Counted from the stretch's first letter, positions 32,589 to 42,353 are shown. The stretch is 64,000 bases of DNA from Thiosulfatimonas sediminis (GCF_011398355.1 NZ_AP021889.1:124001-188000); one strand, 5' to 3'. Numbers and translations: made by a program. Notes: generated by a model from the sequence alone, not told the origin.

Positions 32589-34586
32589 ATGAAAAAAATG
32601 GCTTTAGAGCCGGCGCAAATTCACTGGCAAGCGCAAGTGCCTTTCGCGACCGAATTTGGCGACAGTTATTTCTCGCAGCAAGATGGCCTGAGCGAAACAC
32701 GGTATAACTTTTTGCAGCACAATCAGCTGGGGCAGCGCTTTGCTGAACTGAAATCGAATGACAAGCTTGTATTTCGTATTGCGGAGAGTGGCTTTGGTTC
32801 GGGGCTGAATTTTTTGGCCACACTGCAGCTATGGCAGCAGAATTGGGCAGGGCAAGCACCGAGTGCTGAATTGCACTTTATCTCTTTTGAAAAGTTTCCG
32901 TTGCGCTTTTCAGACTTACAGAAAGTACATCACGTTTTTCCTGACGTCGCAGAACAGGCTGCTTTTTTGCAGGCGCATTATCCACCGCTTTTACCAGGCT
33001 GGCATGATCTGTATTTACCGCAAGCGAATGTGCGCTTAAGTGTGTGGTTTGGCGATATTCAGGACGGCTTTAAAGAGTGTGACCCGAGTGCCAAAGTCGA
33101 TGCATGGTTTTTAGATGGCTTTGCGCCGTCTAAAAATCCTGAGATGTGGCAACCGGCACTGTTCCAGAATATAGCGCGTTTGAGCCATGCACAAACCACC
33201 TTTGCCACCTTTACCTCGGCAGGAATCGTGCGCCGTGGTTTGCAAGATGTCGGTTTTGCGGTGCACAAAGGTAAAGGGTTTGGTCGCAAGCGTGAAATGT
33301 GTTTTGGGCAGATGGCGCAGTTACGTCAATACAGTGATAAGGCCCCTTGGTTTAGCCGCCCATCGTCAGTGCCTAGAGTGCAAACGGCGCTGGTGGTTGG
33401 CGCGGGTATGGCCGGCGCGGCAGTGGCGCATACCTTGGCGCAGCAAGGTATTAAGGTAACGGTCTTAGACCAAGCGGATGACATTGCTAGTCAAGCATCA
33501 GGCAATTTGGCTGGTACTCTGCACCCGTTGATAACCGTTGATTGGAACCTGCGTTCTCGTTGGTATTGGGCGGGTTATCAAGCGACCTTGCGTCGCTTGC
33601 AGCCGTGGTTGGCGACCGGCCAAGTCAAAGGCGACTTGTCGGGCTTGATTCAACTTGCGCAAGCGGATGGTAAATTACAGCATCATTGGCAACAAACATT
33701 GCAGCGTTTGGCGGTTCCTGTGTCGGTTGCGCAGTGGTTAGCGTCAAGCGAAGTGCAAGAAAAATTAGCCATGCCGGAGTGTCCAGCTGGACTGTTTTAT
33801 CCGCAAAGCGGTTGGATTTATCCGCGTAGTTTGGTTGAAACTTGTCTTGCGCATGCCAATATCGAGGTGCTTTGTCAGCAGCGTGTTGCGTCTTGGCGGT
33901 ACCTTGACGAAGCGTGGCAGGTTGATACCCAGCGTGGGCGTTTTCGAGCAGACGCGTTAATTTTTGCCAGCGCCAGTTTGGATAATGACATCAACCAAAC
34001 GCTGCAAACACCGATGCGTCCGGTAAAAGGACAGGTAACCCATTTGTCTGCTGAACAAGTGCAAACGCCTTTGCCGCTGGCGGTAACCCATGCGGGTTAT
34101 GCCTCGCCAACCGCAACCGGCGGTTATGTTGCGGGGGCGACTTTTGAAGCACCGGATATGGGCACTGAGCTCTCGCACGCAGGGCATGAACATAATCTGC
34201 ATCAGGCGCAGCAGAACTTAGCGCACTGGCTAAAAGCAGATGCGATTACCGAGCAGCCGCTGCAAGCAGGGCGTATCGCTTTTCGGCCGACAACGCCTGA
34301 TCATCTGCCGGTGGTCGGTGCTGTGCCGGATTGGGGTTTTGTTCAGCATAGTTATCTACAGCAATCACATACCAAGGCGATTTTTCACTATCCTGCACAG
34401 CACTATCAGCCGCACCTGTATGTTTCAAATGGACATGGAGCACGCGGTTTGCTTTCGGTGTTTTTGGCGGCGGATATCATTGCGGCACAATTGTTTAATC
34501 ACGCTTTGCCGTTGGCACAATCACTGTATCACGCCAGTCACCCAGCGCGATTTGCGATTCGTTCTTGGCGCGCCGGAAAAGGGTGA
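32589..34586 (+). CDS. mnmC: Bifunctional tRNA mnm5s2U biosynthesis protein MnmC
   Basis: 665 aa. The N-terminal methyltransferase part has FRIAESGFGSGLNFLATLQLW and AWFLDGFAPSKNPEMW. The C-terminal FAD oxidoreductase begins with TALVVGAGMAGAAVAHTLAQQG (Rossmann motif) and ends with YVSNGHGARGLLSVFLAADI. The FAD part removes the carboxymethyl group of cmnm5U34 and the other part methylates nm5U34. I chose ATG 32589; ATG 32598 is also possible. Confidence 0.94.
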   Translation: MKKMALEPAQIHWQAQVPFATEFGDSYFSQQDGLSETRYNFLQHNQLGQRFAELKSNDKLVFRIAESGFGSGLNFLATLQLWQQNWAGQAPSAELHFISFEKFPLRFSDLQKVHHVFPDVAEQAAFLQAHYPPLLPGWHDLYLPQANVRLSVWFGDIQDGFKECDPSAKVDAWFLDGFAPSKNPEMWQPALFQNIARLSHAQTTFATFTSAGIVRRGLQDVGFAVHKGKGFGRKREMCFGQMAQLRQYSDKAPWFSRPSSVPRVQTALVVGAGMAGAAVAHTLAQQGIKVTVLDQADDIASQASGNLAGTLHPLITVDWNLRSRWYWAGYQATLRRLQPWLATGQVKGDLSGLIQLAQADGKLQHHWQQTLQRLAVPVSVAQWLASSEVQEKLAMPECPAGLFYPQSGWIYPRSLVETCLAHANIEVLCQQRVASWRYLDEAWQVDTQRGRFRADALIFASASLDNDINQTLQTPMRPVKGQVTHLSAEQVQTPLPLAVTHAGYASPTATGGYVAGATFEAPDMGTELSHAGHEHNLHQAQQNLAHWLKADAITEQPLQAGRIAFRPTTPDHLPVVGAVPDWGFVQHSYLQQSHTKAIFHYPAQHYQPHLYVSNGHGARGLLSVFLAADIIAAQLFNHALPLAQSLYHASHPARFAIRSWRAGKG

Positions 34587-34652
34587 CTAATTGATTTTTC
34601 AGTTCTGGTATCATAAACGGCAATTAAAGAACGGATTTAGAGGCGCGGCAGT

Positions 34653-34886
34653 ATGATGAGACTTTTTGGCTTATTCAGTTTAATCATTTGGTTGGTTATT
34701 TTTATCGGCTTGGCGATTATGTTTGATTGGTTTAATAGTCGTGAAGTGGCGCGTTATACGTTGGCCGGTGCTGTTGAGTTAGTCGACTATTTGGAGCAGA
34801 CAGGTGATGGCGCGCAAGAAGTCATGGGGTCGATGTCTGACGGCGCGAAAGACGTTAAGCAGGGCGTTGAAAAAGCGGTTGAATAA
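34653..34886 (+). CDS. Small membrane protein, unknown
   Basis: 77 aa. One membrane helix (about residues 5-26, FGLFSLIIWLVIFIGLAIMF) followed by an acidic amphipathic stretch (GAQEVMGSMSDGAKDVKQGV). GAGG stands 8 bases before ATG. It follows mnmC in the same direction and ends 4 bases before the convergent thiD stop. No family recognised. Confidence 0.65.
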   Translation: MMRLFGLFSLIIWLVIFIGLAIMFDWFNSREVARYTLAGAVELVDYLEQTGDGAQEVMGSMSDGAKDVKQGVEKAVE

Positions 34887-34890
34887 TTGA

Positions 34891-35754
34891 TTAAGTTAGC
34901 GGCGTTAGAAAGTGATGTAAGCCACCATTTCGGTGGCTTTTTGTTTTAAGCGGCAAATAATGCGGTTGCCCTGCGGAACTGTGTAGTAAAGCCTGTTGCA
35001 AATAGTCTTTTGCTTGGCTGACGGCTTCGTGCAGCGTCTCCCCTTGAGCCAGTTTACAGGCAATCGCCGAGGACAGAGTACAGCCGGTGCCGTGATTGTG
35101 TTGGCTGGTAATTCGAGGTTGAGCAAAACTGTGTATTTGTGGATGTTTGTGGAAGTCGCTAAAGAGATAATCGACCGCCATATCTTCTGTGCTATGACCC
35201 CCTTTAAGCAAAATATTAGCACAGTGTAAGTGCGCTAGGGCGTCACGGATGGTGCTGAATTGCTGTTTGGTCAATAGGTGGTTTAGGTCAACGTGCACAC
35301 CGCAATGTTCGAGTAACAGTTGAGCTTCCGGTAGATTGGGGGTGAGTAAGGTCACCTTCGGTATCAGGTGGTGCAGGAGGTGTTGGATAGCGTCTTGTGC
35401 CAGTAAAATTTTGCCGCTGGAGCTGACCAATACCGGATCGAGTACACAGGCGGTTTTGAGTGGCAGCTTCGTGAGAATGTCAGCGCTTTGCAAGACCTTG
35501 TCGGCGTCGGCTAGCATACCGATTTTTAGCGCATCAATGTGGTAGTCAGCTAAGAGAGCGTTTACTTGGGCGGCAAAAATGAGTGGTTCAACCGCAAATA
35601 CAGCTTGTACGCCTTGTGCGTTTTGCGCGGTTAACGCAGTGGCCACGCCAAGCGCGTAACCGCCGAGGGCATGGATGGTCTTACTGTCTGCTTGTATGCC
35701 TGCGCCGCCGCTCGGATCTGAGCCGGCCAAAGTCAAAACGGTTGCCAATGCCAT
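34891..35754 (-). CDS. thiD: Hydroxymethylpyrimidine/phosphomethylpyrimidine kinase
   Basis: 287 aa. The N-terminus has LTLAGSDPSGGAGIQADSKT; then CVLDPVLVSSSGKILL; the anion-hole motif NHGTGCTLSSAIACKLAQG is present. ThiD phosphorylates HMP and HMP-P for thiamine synthesis. The last 20 or so residues extend past the usual end and are encoded through a terminator hairpin that serves the opposite strand, so the tail is probably not part of the fold. Confidence 0.93.
   Translation of the reverse strand: MALATVLTLAGSDPSGGAGIQADSKTIHALGGYALGVATALTAQNAQGVQAVFAVEPLIFAAQVNALLADYHIDALKIGMLADADKVLQSADILTKLPLKTACVLDPVLVSSSGKILLAQDAIQHLLHHLIPKVTLLTPNLPEAQLLLEHCGVHVDLNHLLTKQQFSTIRDALAHLHCANILLKGGHSTEDMAVDYLFSDFHKHPQIHSFAQPRITSQHNHGTGCTLSSAIACKLAQGETLHEAVSQAKDYLQQALLHSSAGQPHYLPLKTKSHRNGGLHHFLTPLT
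34919..34947 (+). terminator. Terminator for mnmC and small membrane gene, inside thiD coding end
   Basis: GCCACC (34921-34926), ATTTC, GGTGGC (34932-34937) followed by TTTTTGTTTT on the plus strand. It lies within the 3' end of the thiD reading frame. Confidence 0.75.
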
Positions 35755-35837
35755 TACGCTAATTATTCCCTGTGATAGATGTCTTATAATGGCTGTTTAT
35801 TATGACACAGCCGCCTTTTTCATAATGGAGACATTGT

Positions 35838-36584
35838 ATGCCTGAGATTGGGCTAATTATTATTGGTGATGAAGTCTTATCGGCAAAACGTCAAGATCGC
35901 CATTTGGCGAATGCGAATGCGTTATTGCAGCCGCGTGGTTTGGCACTGAGCTGGGTGCAGATTTTGGGTGACGAGGCGCAGCGCTTGGAGGCAACTTTAC
36001 GGCGTAGTTTTGCCAGCGGCGATATCGTTTTCTGCTTTGGCGGCATTGGCGCGACACCGGATGATCGAACGCGGCAATGTGCGGCGGCGGCGTTGGATGT
36101 TCCGCTGCAGCGTCACCCACAAGCGGTTGCCGAGATTGAAGCGCAGTTTGGCGAGGCGGCTTATCCACAAAGGGTCAAAATGGCGGAATACCCAAAAGGC
36201 GCAGAGATTATCCCGAATGGCTTTAATCGGGTGCCGGGTTTTTCGATTCAGCAACATCATTTTATGCCGGGTTTCCCAATGATGGCGCAGCCGATGATGG
36301 AGTGGGTGTTAGACACCTATTATGCGCCGCTGTTCAGAGAGCAGCAGTTGGAGCACGCGGTGTTGATTGTGGATGGGCAAGAGTCCGAATGGATAGTGTT
36401 TATGGAACAATTTGAAAAAAAATTTCCGGATTTACGTTTGTTTAGTCTGCCGAAAATTGACGACCAAGGGCGACGTTTCATCGAACTTGGCGTGCAAGGT
36501 TTTGCCGCACGAGCGCAGTTGGGTATGCTAGAAATTCAGGAAGAAATTTTGCGCCGAAATATGCAGTGGGAGCCGTTGTACTGA
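35838..36584 (+). CDS. CinA-like molybdopterin-binding domain protein
   Basis: 248 aa, COG1058 type. GLIIIGDEVLSAKRQDRH at the start and FCFGGIGATPDDRTRQ (GGxGxTxDDxT) are the MoCF/CinA signature. The C-terminal NMN deamidase domain of CinA is absent, so this is the short form. Binding a molybdopterin-like or nucleotide ligand is only predicted. The ATGA overlap with the next gene points to coupled translation. A GGAG site precedes ATG. Confidence 0.86.
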   Translation: MPEIGLIIIGDEVLSAKRQDRHLANANALLQPRGLALSWVQILGDEAQRLEATLRRSFASGDIVFCFGGIGATPDDRTRQCAAAALDVPLQRHPQAVAEIEAQFGEAAYPQRVKMAEYPKGAEIIPNGFNRVPGFSIQQHHFMPGFPMMAQPMMEWVLDTYYAPLFREQQLEHAVLIVDGQESEWIVFMEQFEKKFPDLRLFSLPKIDDQGRRFIELGVQGFAARAQLGMLEIQEEILRRNMQWEPLY

Positions 36585-37777
36585 TGAATCTAACACAAAA
36601 ATGGGACGTGATCATTATCGGGGCGGGAGCCGCTGGTTTGATGTGTGCTGCAACGGTCGGTTATCAAGGATTGGCGGTTTTGGTGATTGACCACGCACCG
36701 AAAGCGGCGGCTAAAATCCGGATTTCTGGGGGAGGGAAGTGCAATTTCACCAATCTGGATGTCACGGCGAAAAATTTTATTTGTCAAAATCCGCATTTTG
36801 TTAAAAGTGCCTTGTCGCGTTATCCCAGCAGTGCATTTATCGAAATGGTCGAGCGGCACGGTTTGCACTATGAGCAGCGCGAATTAGGCAAGCTGTTTTG
36901 TAAGCAAGGGGCTTCGGATCTGATTCAAATTTTGCGTGCGGAGTGTACTTGGGCGCAAGTGACGTTTTCATTGAAGACCGAGGTGAATAAAGTGCAAGCG
37001 GTGGCTGGAGGTTTTCAAGTTGATACTTCAGTCGGCGCTTTAAGCTGCAGTAAATTAGTCATTGCTACCGGTGCACTCTCTTTCCCGAAACTGAAAGCGT
37101 CCGGTTTTGGGTATGCCATTGCTGAACAGTTTGGGTTAAAGGTTTTACCAACTCGTCCCGGTTTGGTGCCTTTAAATTTTGAAGGTAAGTGGCATGAACG
37201 GATTGCTGAGTTATCCGGTTTGTCACTGGATGTGGCGGTGAGTGTTGGAGGTAAATGTTTTCACGAGGCGATGTTATTTACCCATCAAGGATTGAGTGGG
37301 CCGAGCATTTTACAGGCCTCGAATTACTGGCGCGAGGGCGAGCCAATCCAGATTAATTTATTACCGAATTCGAATGTACTGGACGATTTAAAACAGTTAC
37401 GTAAGCAAGCGAGCAGTTTAAACCGATGGCTTGGGCAGTTTTGGCCGAAACGTTTTATGCAGTTTTGGTTGACGCTCTACCCCGCCCCGGAAGATATTGC
37501 AAATGCCAGCGATGAAACGCTTGAAGCCTATGCGCGCCAGTTAACTGAATGGTCGCTCTATCCAAGTGAAACCGCCGGCTATGATAAGGCCGAAGTGACC
37601 CTTGGTGGCGTGGATACGGATGAGGTTTCTTCCAAAACGTTGGAAGCCAAAAAACAGCATGGATTGTATTTTATTGGCGAAGTGCTCGATGTCACCGGTC
37701 AATTAGGTGGTTACAACTTTCAATGGGCTTGGGCCAGTGGCGTGGCCTGCGGCACGGCGATTGCGTCCAGCGGTTAA
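36584..37777 (+). CDS. YhiN/HI0933-type FAD-dependent oxidoreductase
   Basis: 397 aa. FAD-binding IIIGAGAAGLMCAATVGYQG (residues 11-30), then KIRISGGGKCNFTN, and C-terminal KQHGLYFIGEVLDVTGQLGG followed by NFQWAWASG, the complete HI0933/BaiN family layout. The physiological substrate is unknown in most bacteria. ATG 36584 overlaps the previous stop (ATGA); a start 18 bases upstream is less likely. Confidence 0.9.
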   Translation: MNLTQKWDVIIIGAGAAGLMCAATVGYQGLAVLVIDHAPKAAAKIRISGGGKCNFTNLDVTAKNFICQNPHFVKSALSRYPSSAFIEMVERHGLHYEQRELGKLFCKQGASDLIQILRAECTWAQVTFSLKTEVNKVQAVAGGFQVDTSVGALSCSKLVIATGALSFPKLKASGFGYAIAEQFGLKVLPTRPGLVPLNFEGKWHERIAELSGLSLDVAVSVGGKCFHEAMLFTHQGLSGPSILQASNYWREGEPIQINLLPNSNVLDDLKQLRKQASSLNRWLGQFWPKRFMQFWLTLYPAPEDIANASDETLEAYARQLTEWSLYPSETAGYDKAEVTLGGVDTDEVSSKTLEAKKQHGLYFIGEVLDVTGQLGGYNFQWAWASGVACGTAIASSG

Positions 37778-37815
37778 TGAATTTACATCCCCAATTTTTA
37801 AAAAGAGATTGCAGA

Positions 37816-38265
37816 ATGAATTTAATGAATTTTGATGAAAAGAATCGCGATTCTTTTTCCAACATTGTTAAAACCTTGGTGAATCGCCATCAGACTGACC
37901 CAAAAGAGATGTTTATGCACGTTTTAGAAAGTGAAGCGGAGCCGGAAATGAACTATTGGATGACGAGGGTCTTGGTGCAGGAATATTTTGTTTCTGCGCA
38001 TTTGGTTGTGGCGAAAGATGCTGCTGGCGAGCCAGTCAAAGCCTTGCAGGCGGCTTGTTTATTGCAAAATGTTGGCATGGTTGCGGCGTTATTGGAGCTG
38101 GGCAGTTTTAAAGGCGCGGTGACTGAGCAAGAGTACCAGTTGGCGGCACGTATCGCATCAAAGCATGAAGACCAAGCGGTATTAGGATTATTAATGAAGT
38201 ATGCTCAGGAAAAATCCTTGTTGGAACCGTTTATGCGTAAATTACAAGGCGAGACTTTGCAGTAA
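37816..38265 (+). CDS. Hypothetical helical protein
   Basis: 149 aa from ATG 37816. No family recognised. Helical, with a stretch of ankyrin-like spacing (ALQAACLLQNVGMVAALLELG, then EYQLAARIASKHEDQAVLGL), but too short and irregular for a sure repeat call. An upstream in-frame start would overlap the flavoprotein gene by 55 bases, so ATG 37816 is preferred. Confidence 0.65.
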   Translation: MNLMNFDEKNRDSFSNIVKTLVNRHQTDPKEMFMHVLESEAEPEMNYWMTRVLVQEYFVSAHLVVAKDAAGEPVKALQAACLLQNVGMVAALLELGSFKGAVTEQEYQLAARIASKHEDQAVLGLLMKYAQEKSLLEPFMRKLQGETLQ

Positions 38266-38572
38266 TTTCCGTATTTTTGCTTTTATGGCTCATGATTGGC
38301 GTTTCAAACCTTATTGGCGTTTGATGAGAAAGGGGAGAAGATGCTCTTGTTTTAAAGCCTTCGAGACAGACAGGGTAGAGCGATTGGATAGTCTTTTAAA
38401 AGAGAGATTATTAATTTTTATGGTTAGTTAAAAACTATTAATTTCTTAAAGATATTCAATTTTACTAATATTAAACTTATTTATAGAATGTGCGTTAACA
38501 AAGCGAAGCAGGTGATCCCTTTATTTCGTTTTATTCGTCATCAAAATTATCGCTTAACTGGAGAACCCTAGA
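38266..38572. other. 307-base intergenic stretch before the peroxiredoxin gene
   Basis: AT-rich. A 48-codon frame (38285-38431) has no ribosome site. Bases 38440-38572 probably hold the promoter of the next gene, with a GGAG ribosome site just before 38573. No terminator or named regulatory site is clear. Confidence 0.5.
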
Positions 38573-39328
38573 ATGGCTTTACCAAACAGAGAAGGACAAC
38601 GCGTCCCTAACGTCACTTTCCCAACGCGTCAAAATAATGAGTGGGTTAATGTTACTACCGATGAAATTTTTAACGGTAAAACCGTGGTGGTTTTTTCGCT
38701 GCCGGGCGCTTTCACGCCAACCTGTTCATCAACTCACTTACCGCGTTTTAATGAATTGGCGCCGGTTTTCCGTAAGAATGGTGTTGATGAAATCGTCTGT
38801 GTTTCAGTAAACGATACATTTGTTATGAATGAATGGGCCGCTGATCAAGAGTGTGACCATGTACGTGTGATTCCGGACGGTAATGGAGAATTTACCGATG
38901 GCATGGGGATGTTGGTCAATAAAGAAGACTTGGGTTTCGGTATGCGTTCTTGGCGCTATTCAATGTTGGTTAAAGACGGCTTGATTGTCAAAATGTTTAT
39001 CGAGCCGGAAGTTCCAGGAGACCCGTTTGAAGTTTCGGATGCGGACACCATGTTGAAGTTTATCAATCCAATGGCAACGGCGCCTCGTGTTGCAACGGTT
39101 TTCTCCAAGCCAACCTGTCCATTTTGTTTGCGTGCGAAGTCAATGTTGGAAGACGCTGGTATCCCTTATGAGGAAATTACCGTTGGTAATTCTGGTATTA
39201 CCTCACGTACATTACGTGCGGTAGCGAATGCTGGCACTGTGCCACAAGTTTTTATTGATGGCGATTTGATTGGTGGGTCAGAAGCGTTGCAAGCTTATCT
39301 TCAAAGTGAGAACAGCAACGCAGCTTAA
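38573..39328 (+). CDS. Peroxiredoxin-glutaredoxin fusion (PGdx)
   Basis: 251 aa. Residues 1-160 are a Prx5-type peroxiredoxin with peroxidatic Cys51 in [16 protein letters not shown]. Residues 170-251 are glutaredoxin with CPFC and the GSH-binding [18 protein letters not shown]. The fusion reduces peroxides with glutathione alone, as in Haemophilus. Glutathione reductase is the next gene, a fitting electron supply. A terminator and a repeat copy separate them. Confidence 0.95.
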   Translation: MALPNREGQRVPNVTFPTRQNNEWVNVTTDEIFNGKTVVVFSLPGAFTPTCSSTHLPRFNELAPVFRKNGVDEIVCVSVNDTFVMNEWAADQECDHVRVIPDGNGEFTDGMGMLVNKEDLGFGMRSWRYSMLVKDGLIVKMFIEPEVPGDPFEVSDADTMLKFINPMATAPRVATVFSKPTCPFCLRAKSMLEDAGIPYEEITVGNSGITSRTLRAVANAGTVPQVFIDGDLIGGSEALQAYLQSENSNAA

Positions 39329-39340
39329 TGCCATACGTTA

Positions 39341-39430
39341 AGACGACACGGAACAATTCGGCAGGGTAAGTTTAGATTAACGCCTTGCGAGACTTCGATG
39401 AAGTGAATTTGGATTTATTCTCTGTCTTCT
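39341..39430 (+). mobile_element. MITE-like element, 90 bp, both ends
   Basis: The left end AGACGACACGGAACAATTC and the reverse complement of the right end AGAAGACAGAGAATAAATCC are related. TA flanks both sides (39339-39340, 39431-39432). Inserted between the peroxiredoxin stop and its terminator. Confidence 0.65.
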
Positions 39431-39447
39431 TAAATCAGTTTACAAAA

Positions 39448-39486
39448 AGGCGCGGCGACCGGATGCCGGATACCGCGCCTTTTTTT
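39448..39486 (+). terminator. Terminator of the peroxiredoxin-glutaredoxin gene
   Basis: AGGCGCGG (39448-39455) and CCGCGCCT (39473-39480) enclose an inner GACCGG/CCGGAT stem; T run follows. Confidence 0.85.
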
Positions 39487-39551
39487 GTTATGAAAATTAC
39501 TTTTTGGCGCGATATGTGACAAAAACAAGTGTTAAAAAAGGATTTACAGTG

Positions 39552-40907
39552 ATGGCTTATGATTACGATTTAATTGCGATTGGTGCCGGCAGCGGTGGTT
39601 TATCGGTGGTTGAGCGTGCTGCTGAGTACGGTAAAAAATGTGCGGTGGTTGAGGCAAAAAAACTGGGCGGAACTTGCGTTAATATTGGTTGCGTTCCTAA
39701 AAAAGTGATGTGGTTTGGCGCGCATATTGCCGAAGCATTACGTGATGCACCGGATTTTGGGTTTCACGTGAAACACGATGGTTTTGATTGGGGTAAATTG
39801 GTTCGCCAACGCGAGCAGTATATTCGCAATATTACTACCTGGTATGACGGTTACATGGCCGAGAAAGGGGTTGATGTGCTCCAAGGCTGGGGCTCGTTTA
39901 TTGATGCGCATACGGTTGAGGTAGACGGCAAAACCTACACGGCAGAGACGATTGTCATTGCACCGGGCGGTAAACCTTTGATTCCAAACGAGACGGAAAA
40001 TGCGGATTTAGGGATTACTTCTGATGGTTTCTTTGCCTTAACCGAACAGCCGAAAAAAGTGGCGGTAATCGGCAGTGGTTATATTGCGGTTGAGTTAGCC
40101 GGTGTATTGCAGGCATTGGGTACGCAAACAACGTTGGTGAGTCGCAAAGATTTGGTATTGCGCGGTTTTGACGACATGATCCGTGAAACACTAACCGATG
40201 CGATGATTACCAGCGGTATTCATAAAGAGTATCACTTTAAAGTGAAAAAGCTGGAAAAAATGGATGATGGCACCATCACCATTCACAGTGAAGATGACCA
40301 GCACATTGGCGGTTACGACCAAGTGATTTGGGCGGTTGGCCGTGAGACGCTCATCGAACCTTTGAAATTGGAAAATGCCGGTTTGAGTGCCAACGGACGA
40401 GGCTTTATCGAAGTAGATGAGCGTCACAAAACGTCAGTGGATAATATCTATGCCATCGGTGACGTGACCGGACAGCCACAGTTAACCCCTGTAGCGATTC
40501 GTGCTGGGCGCTATTTGGCTGAGCGTTTGTATAATAACAAACCGAATTTATTGCTTGATTTGCACGCTGTGCCAACCGTCATTTTTTCGCATCCGCCAGT
40601 TGGCACCGTTGGTTTGGCGGAGCACGATGCGCGCCGTCAGTATGGGCATGACAATGTTAAAATTTACAGCTCGGTATTTACGCCGATGCGTTATGCCTTT
40701 ACTGAACACCAAATCAAAACTGCGTTGAAGTTGGTTGTGGTTGGTGAAGAGGAGCGCGTTGTTGGGATTCATATCGTCGGTGATGGAGCGGATGAAATGC
40801 TGCAAGGGTTTGCTGTTGCAGTGCAAATGAATGCCACGAAAGCGGATTTAGACGCAACGATTGCAATCCATCCATCCAGCTCGGAAGAATTGGTGACCAT
40901 GCGTTAA
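39552..40907 (+). CDS. gor: Glutathione-disulfide reductase
   Basis: 451 aa. FAD-binding [17 protein letters not shown], redox-active [13 protein letters not shown] (Cys42, Cys47), NAD(P)-binding [16 protein letters not shown] and the terminal catalytic His in [13 protein letters not shown]. The FAD-side and substrate residues fit glutathione reductase better than other family members. I chose ATG 39552 (AAGGA upstream) over an in-frame start at 39504. Confidence 0.93.
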   Translation: MAYDYDLIAIGAGSGGLSVVERAAEYGKKCAVVEAKKLGGTCVNIGCVPKKVMWFGAHIAEALRDAPDFGFHVKHDGFDWGKLVRQREQYIRNITTWYDGYMAEKGVDVLQGWGSFIDAHTVEVDGKTYTAETIVIAPGGKPLIPNETENADLGITSDGFFALTEQPKKVAVIGSGYIAVELAGVLQALGTQTTLVSRKDLVLRGFDDMIRETLTDAMITSGIHKEYHFKVKKLEKMDDGTITIHSEDDQHIGGYDQVIWAVGRETLIEPLKLENAGLSANGRGFIEVDERHKTSVDNIYAIGDVTGQPQLTPVAIRAGRYLAERLYNNKPNLLLDLHAVPTVIFSHPPVGTVGLAEHDARRQYGHDNVKIYSSVFTPMRYAFTEHQIKTALKLVVVGEEERVVGIHIVGDGADEMLQGFAVAVQMNATKADLDATIAIHPSSSEELVTMR

Positions 40908-40934
40908 TTGGACTGCCGATTGAGAAAACAAACA

Positions 40935-40968
40935 AAAGCCGTTTACCTTTAAGGAAACGGCTTTTTTT
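40935..40968 (+). terminator. Terminator of gor
   Basis: AAAGCCGTTT and AAACGGCTTT form a perfect 10-bp stem with T following. Confidence 0.88.
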
Positions 40969-40992
40969 ATTTAGCGGACACTATTTTTGCGT

Positions 40993-41391
40993 TTAAGCGA
41001 GGATATAGCCTAAACGCTCACTGAGCGAAGCGGACGGTTTTGGTTGCGCATAATGTTGTAGTGTAGACATGATGTCGCCAAAGTAGTTTTTTAACTGTGT
41101 GCCGATAGAAAAATTTTCTTCGTCTTCCATCCGGCAGTGTTTTACTTCTAATTTAAGATGAATTGGGCGAGCGCTCGGATTATTTTGTGGTTTGATAATC
41201 AACTCAATTTCATCATCCATATTCAACGGAATTGATGTCCGCAGACGAATACCGCCTTCAGAATAATCCATAATTGTGGTGTAACTCATCGATTTTTTAT
41301 CAATTAATACCGAGGGAATACGCACGTCTTGGCGAGGCGATTGGCGTCGGTTAATCATTTCTTGTTCGGTTAGTGTATTTGGCGAGTTCAT
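40993..41391 (-). CDS. Single-domain PilZ protein (second copy in window)
   Basis: 132 aa. RRQSPRQDVRIPSVL (RxxxR at residues 15-20) and DYSEGGIRLRTSIPL (DxSxxG) are the c-di-GMP contacts. The C-terminal part after ENFSIGTQLKNYF resembles the tail of the PilZ protein at 24233-24616, suggesting paralogues. A GGAGG site stands before ATG. Confidence 0.88.
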   Translation of the reverse strand: MNSPNTLTEQEMINRRQSPRQDVRIPSVLIDKKSMSYTTIMDYSEGGIRLRTSIPLNMDDEIELIIKPQNNPSARPIHLKLEVKHCRMEDEENFSIGTQLKNYFGDIMSTLQHYAQPKPSASLSERLGYILA

Positions 41392-41807
41392 GGTCGGCCT
41401 CCTAAATAAGGAGAAAAAAATTAAATGGATGATTATTATGTAAATGATACGGCTTTTTGCGAGTTGAATAAGAGTCTAAATAATTTAATTTTATGGAGTA
41501 TTGATAAATTCTTGTGTTTACCGATCTGTGTTTTTCGTGTCTTCTTGGTTTGTGTGAAATCAGGTGGCCTACTGGTAAGTAATTTACAATTTGCTTCATT
41601 AAATGCAGGATTTAAAAATACATTACAATCTTAGAGAGTATGCAGAATAAGCTCCGCAATGCTTTATAAGCATAGAAGATTTGCGTCGAGTAAAATCGGT
41701 TTGCCGTCCTGTCGAGACCTGACAAAACCGGCAATTCCGTGCGGCAGTTCACTGCTGCTCTGTGTTTCTTTAGGTTGTTTTATCGAAAAGTAAAAGGGGT
41801 GGTGGAT
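41392..41807. other. 416-base gap before the carbonic anhydrase gene
   Basis: Contains a repeat copy (41634-41770). A 69-codon frame at 41425-41634 has a GGAG too far upstream and ends exactly at the repeat; not accepted as a gene. The ribosome site for the next gene is AAGGGG near 41794. Confidence 0.6.
41634..41770 (+). mobile_element. MITE-like element, 137 bp
   Basis: The left end GAGAGTATGCAGAATAAGC and the reverse complement of the right end AAGAAACACAGAGCAGC are related; TA on both sides (41632-41633, 41771-41772). The inner GACCTGACAAAA is shared with the 9130 copy. The right end is 37 bases before the carbonic anhydrase start. Confidence 0.65.
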
Positions 41808-42353
41808 ATGTCGATTCGTAATTATAAAGGGGTTTGTCCGCAATTAGCTGAGTCGGCTTGGGTGGACGAATCCGCGGTTGTGATTGGCAAATGTGTTTTG
41901 GCGGAAGATGTCAGTATATGGCCGAATGCCACTTTGCGTGGTGATGTGAATGACATCAAAATTGGCGCGCGTTCCAATATTCAGGATGGTGCGGTGGTCC
42001 ATACCACACATGAAAGCGAGATTTCAAAAGGCTCGAAATGCATTGTTGGTGCGGATGTTACTGTTGGTCATAACGCAGTATTGCATGGCTGCATCATTGA
42101 AGATGAGTGTCTGATCGGTATGGGCGCGGTGGTTTTAGATAATGCGGTCGTGCAGAAACATGTTTTGGTCGCAGCGAATGCATTGGTTCCGCCGGGAAAA
42201 ATCTTAGAAAGCGGCTATTTGTATGTTGGGTCACCCGTCAAGCAAGCACGCCCACTTAGCGAAAAAGAGATGGCGTTTTTTAAATATTCCGCGGCGCATT
42301 ACGTTAAGTTGAAAAATGACTTTGCCGCCGAAATGCAAGACGTAGAAAAATGA
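41808..42353 (+). CDS. Gamma-class carbonic anhydrase-like protein
   Basis: 181 aa, left-handed beta-helix with hexapeptide repeats. The three metal-binding His are in VVHTTH and VGHNAVLHGC (about residues 65-95). YrdA/CaiE-type family; real carbonic anhydrase activity is uncertain for this subgroup. I chose ATG 41808 with AAGGGG upstream, since the longer frame from 41739 starts inside the repeat element. The next gene overlaps by 4 bases. Confidence 0.9.
   Translation: MSIRNYKGVCPQLAESAWVDESAVVIGKCVLAEDVSIWPNATLRGDVNDIKIGARSNIQDGAVVHTTHESEISKGSKCIVGADVTVGHNAVLHGCIIEDECLIGMGAVVLDNAVVQKHVLVAANALVPPGKILESGYLYVGSPVKQARPLSEKEMAFFKYSAAHYVKLKNDFAAEMQDVEK

Noticed and set aside
38285-38431. Possible 48-aa gene
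   Set aside because: No ribosome site and no recognisable features; likely chance frame.
41425-41634. Possible 69-aa gene
   Set aside because: GGAG is 11 bases or more from ATG, the peptide has no family features, and the frame ends at the repeat element boundary.
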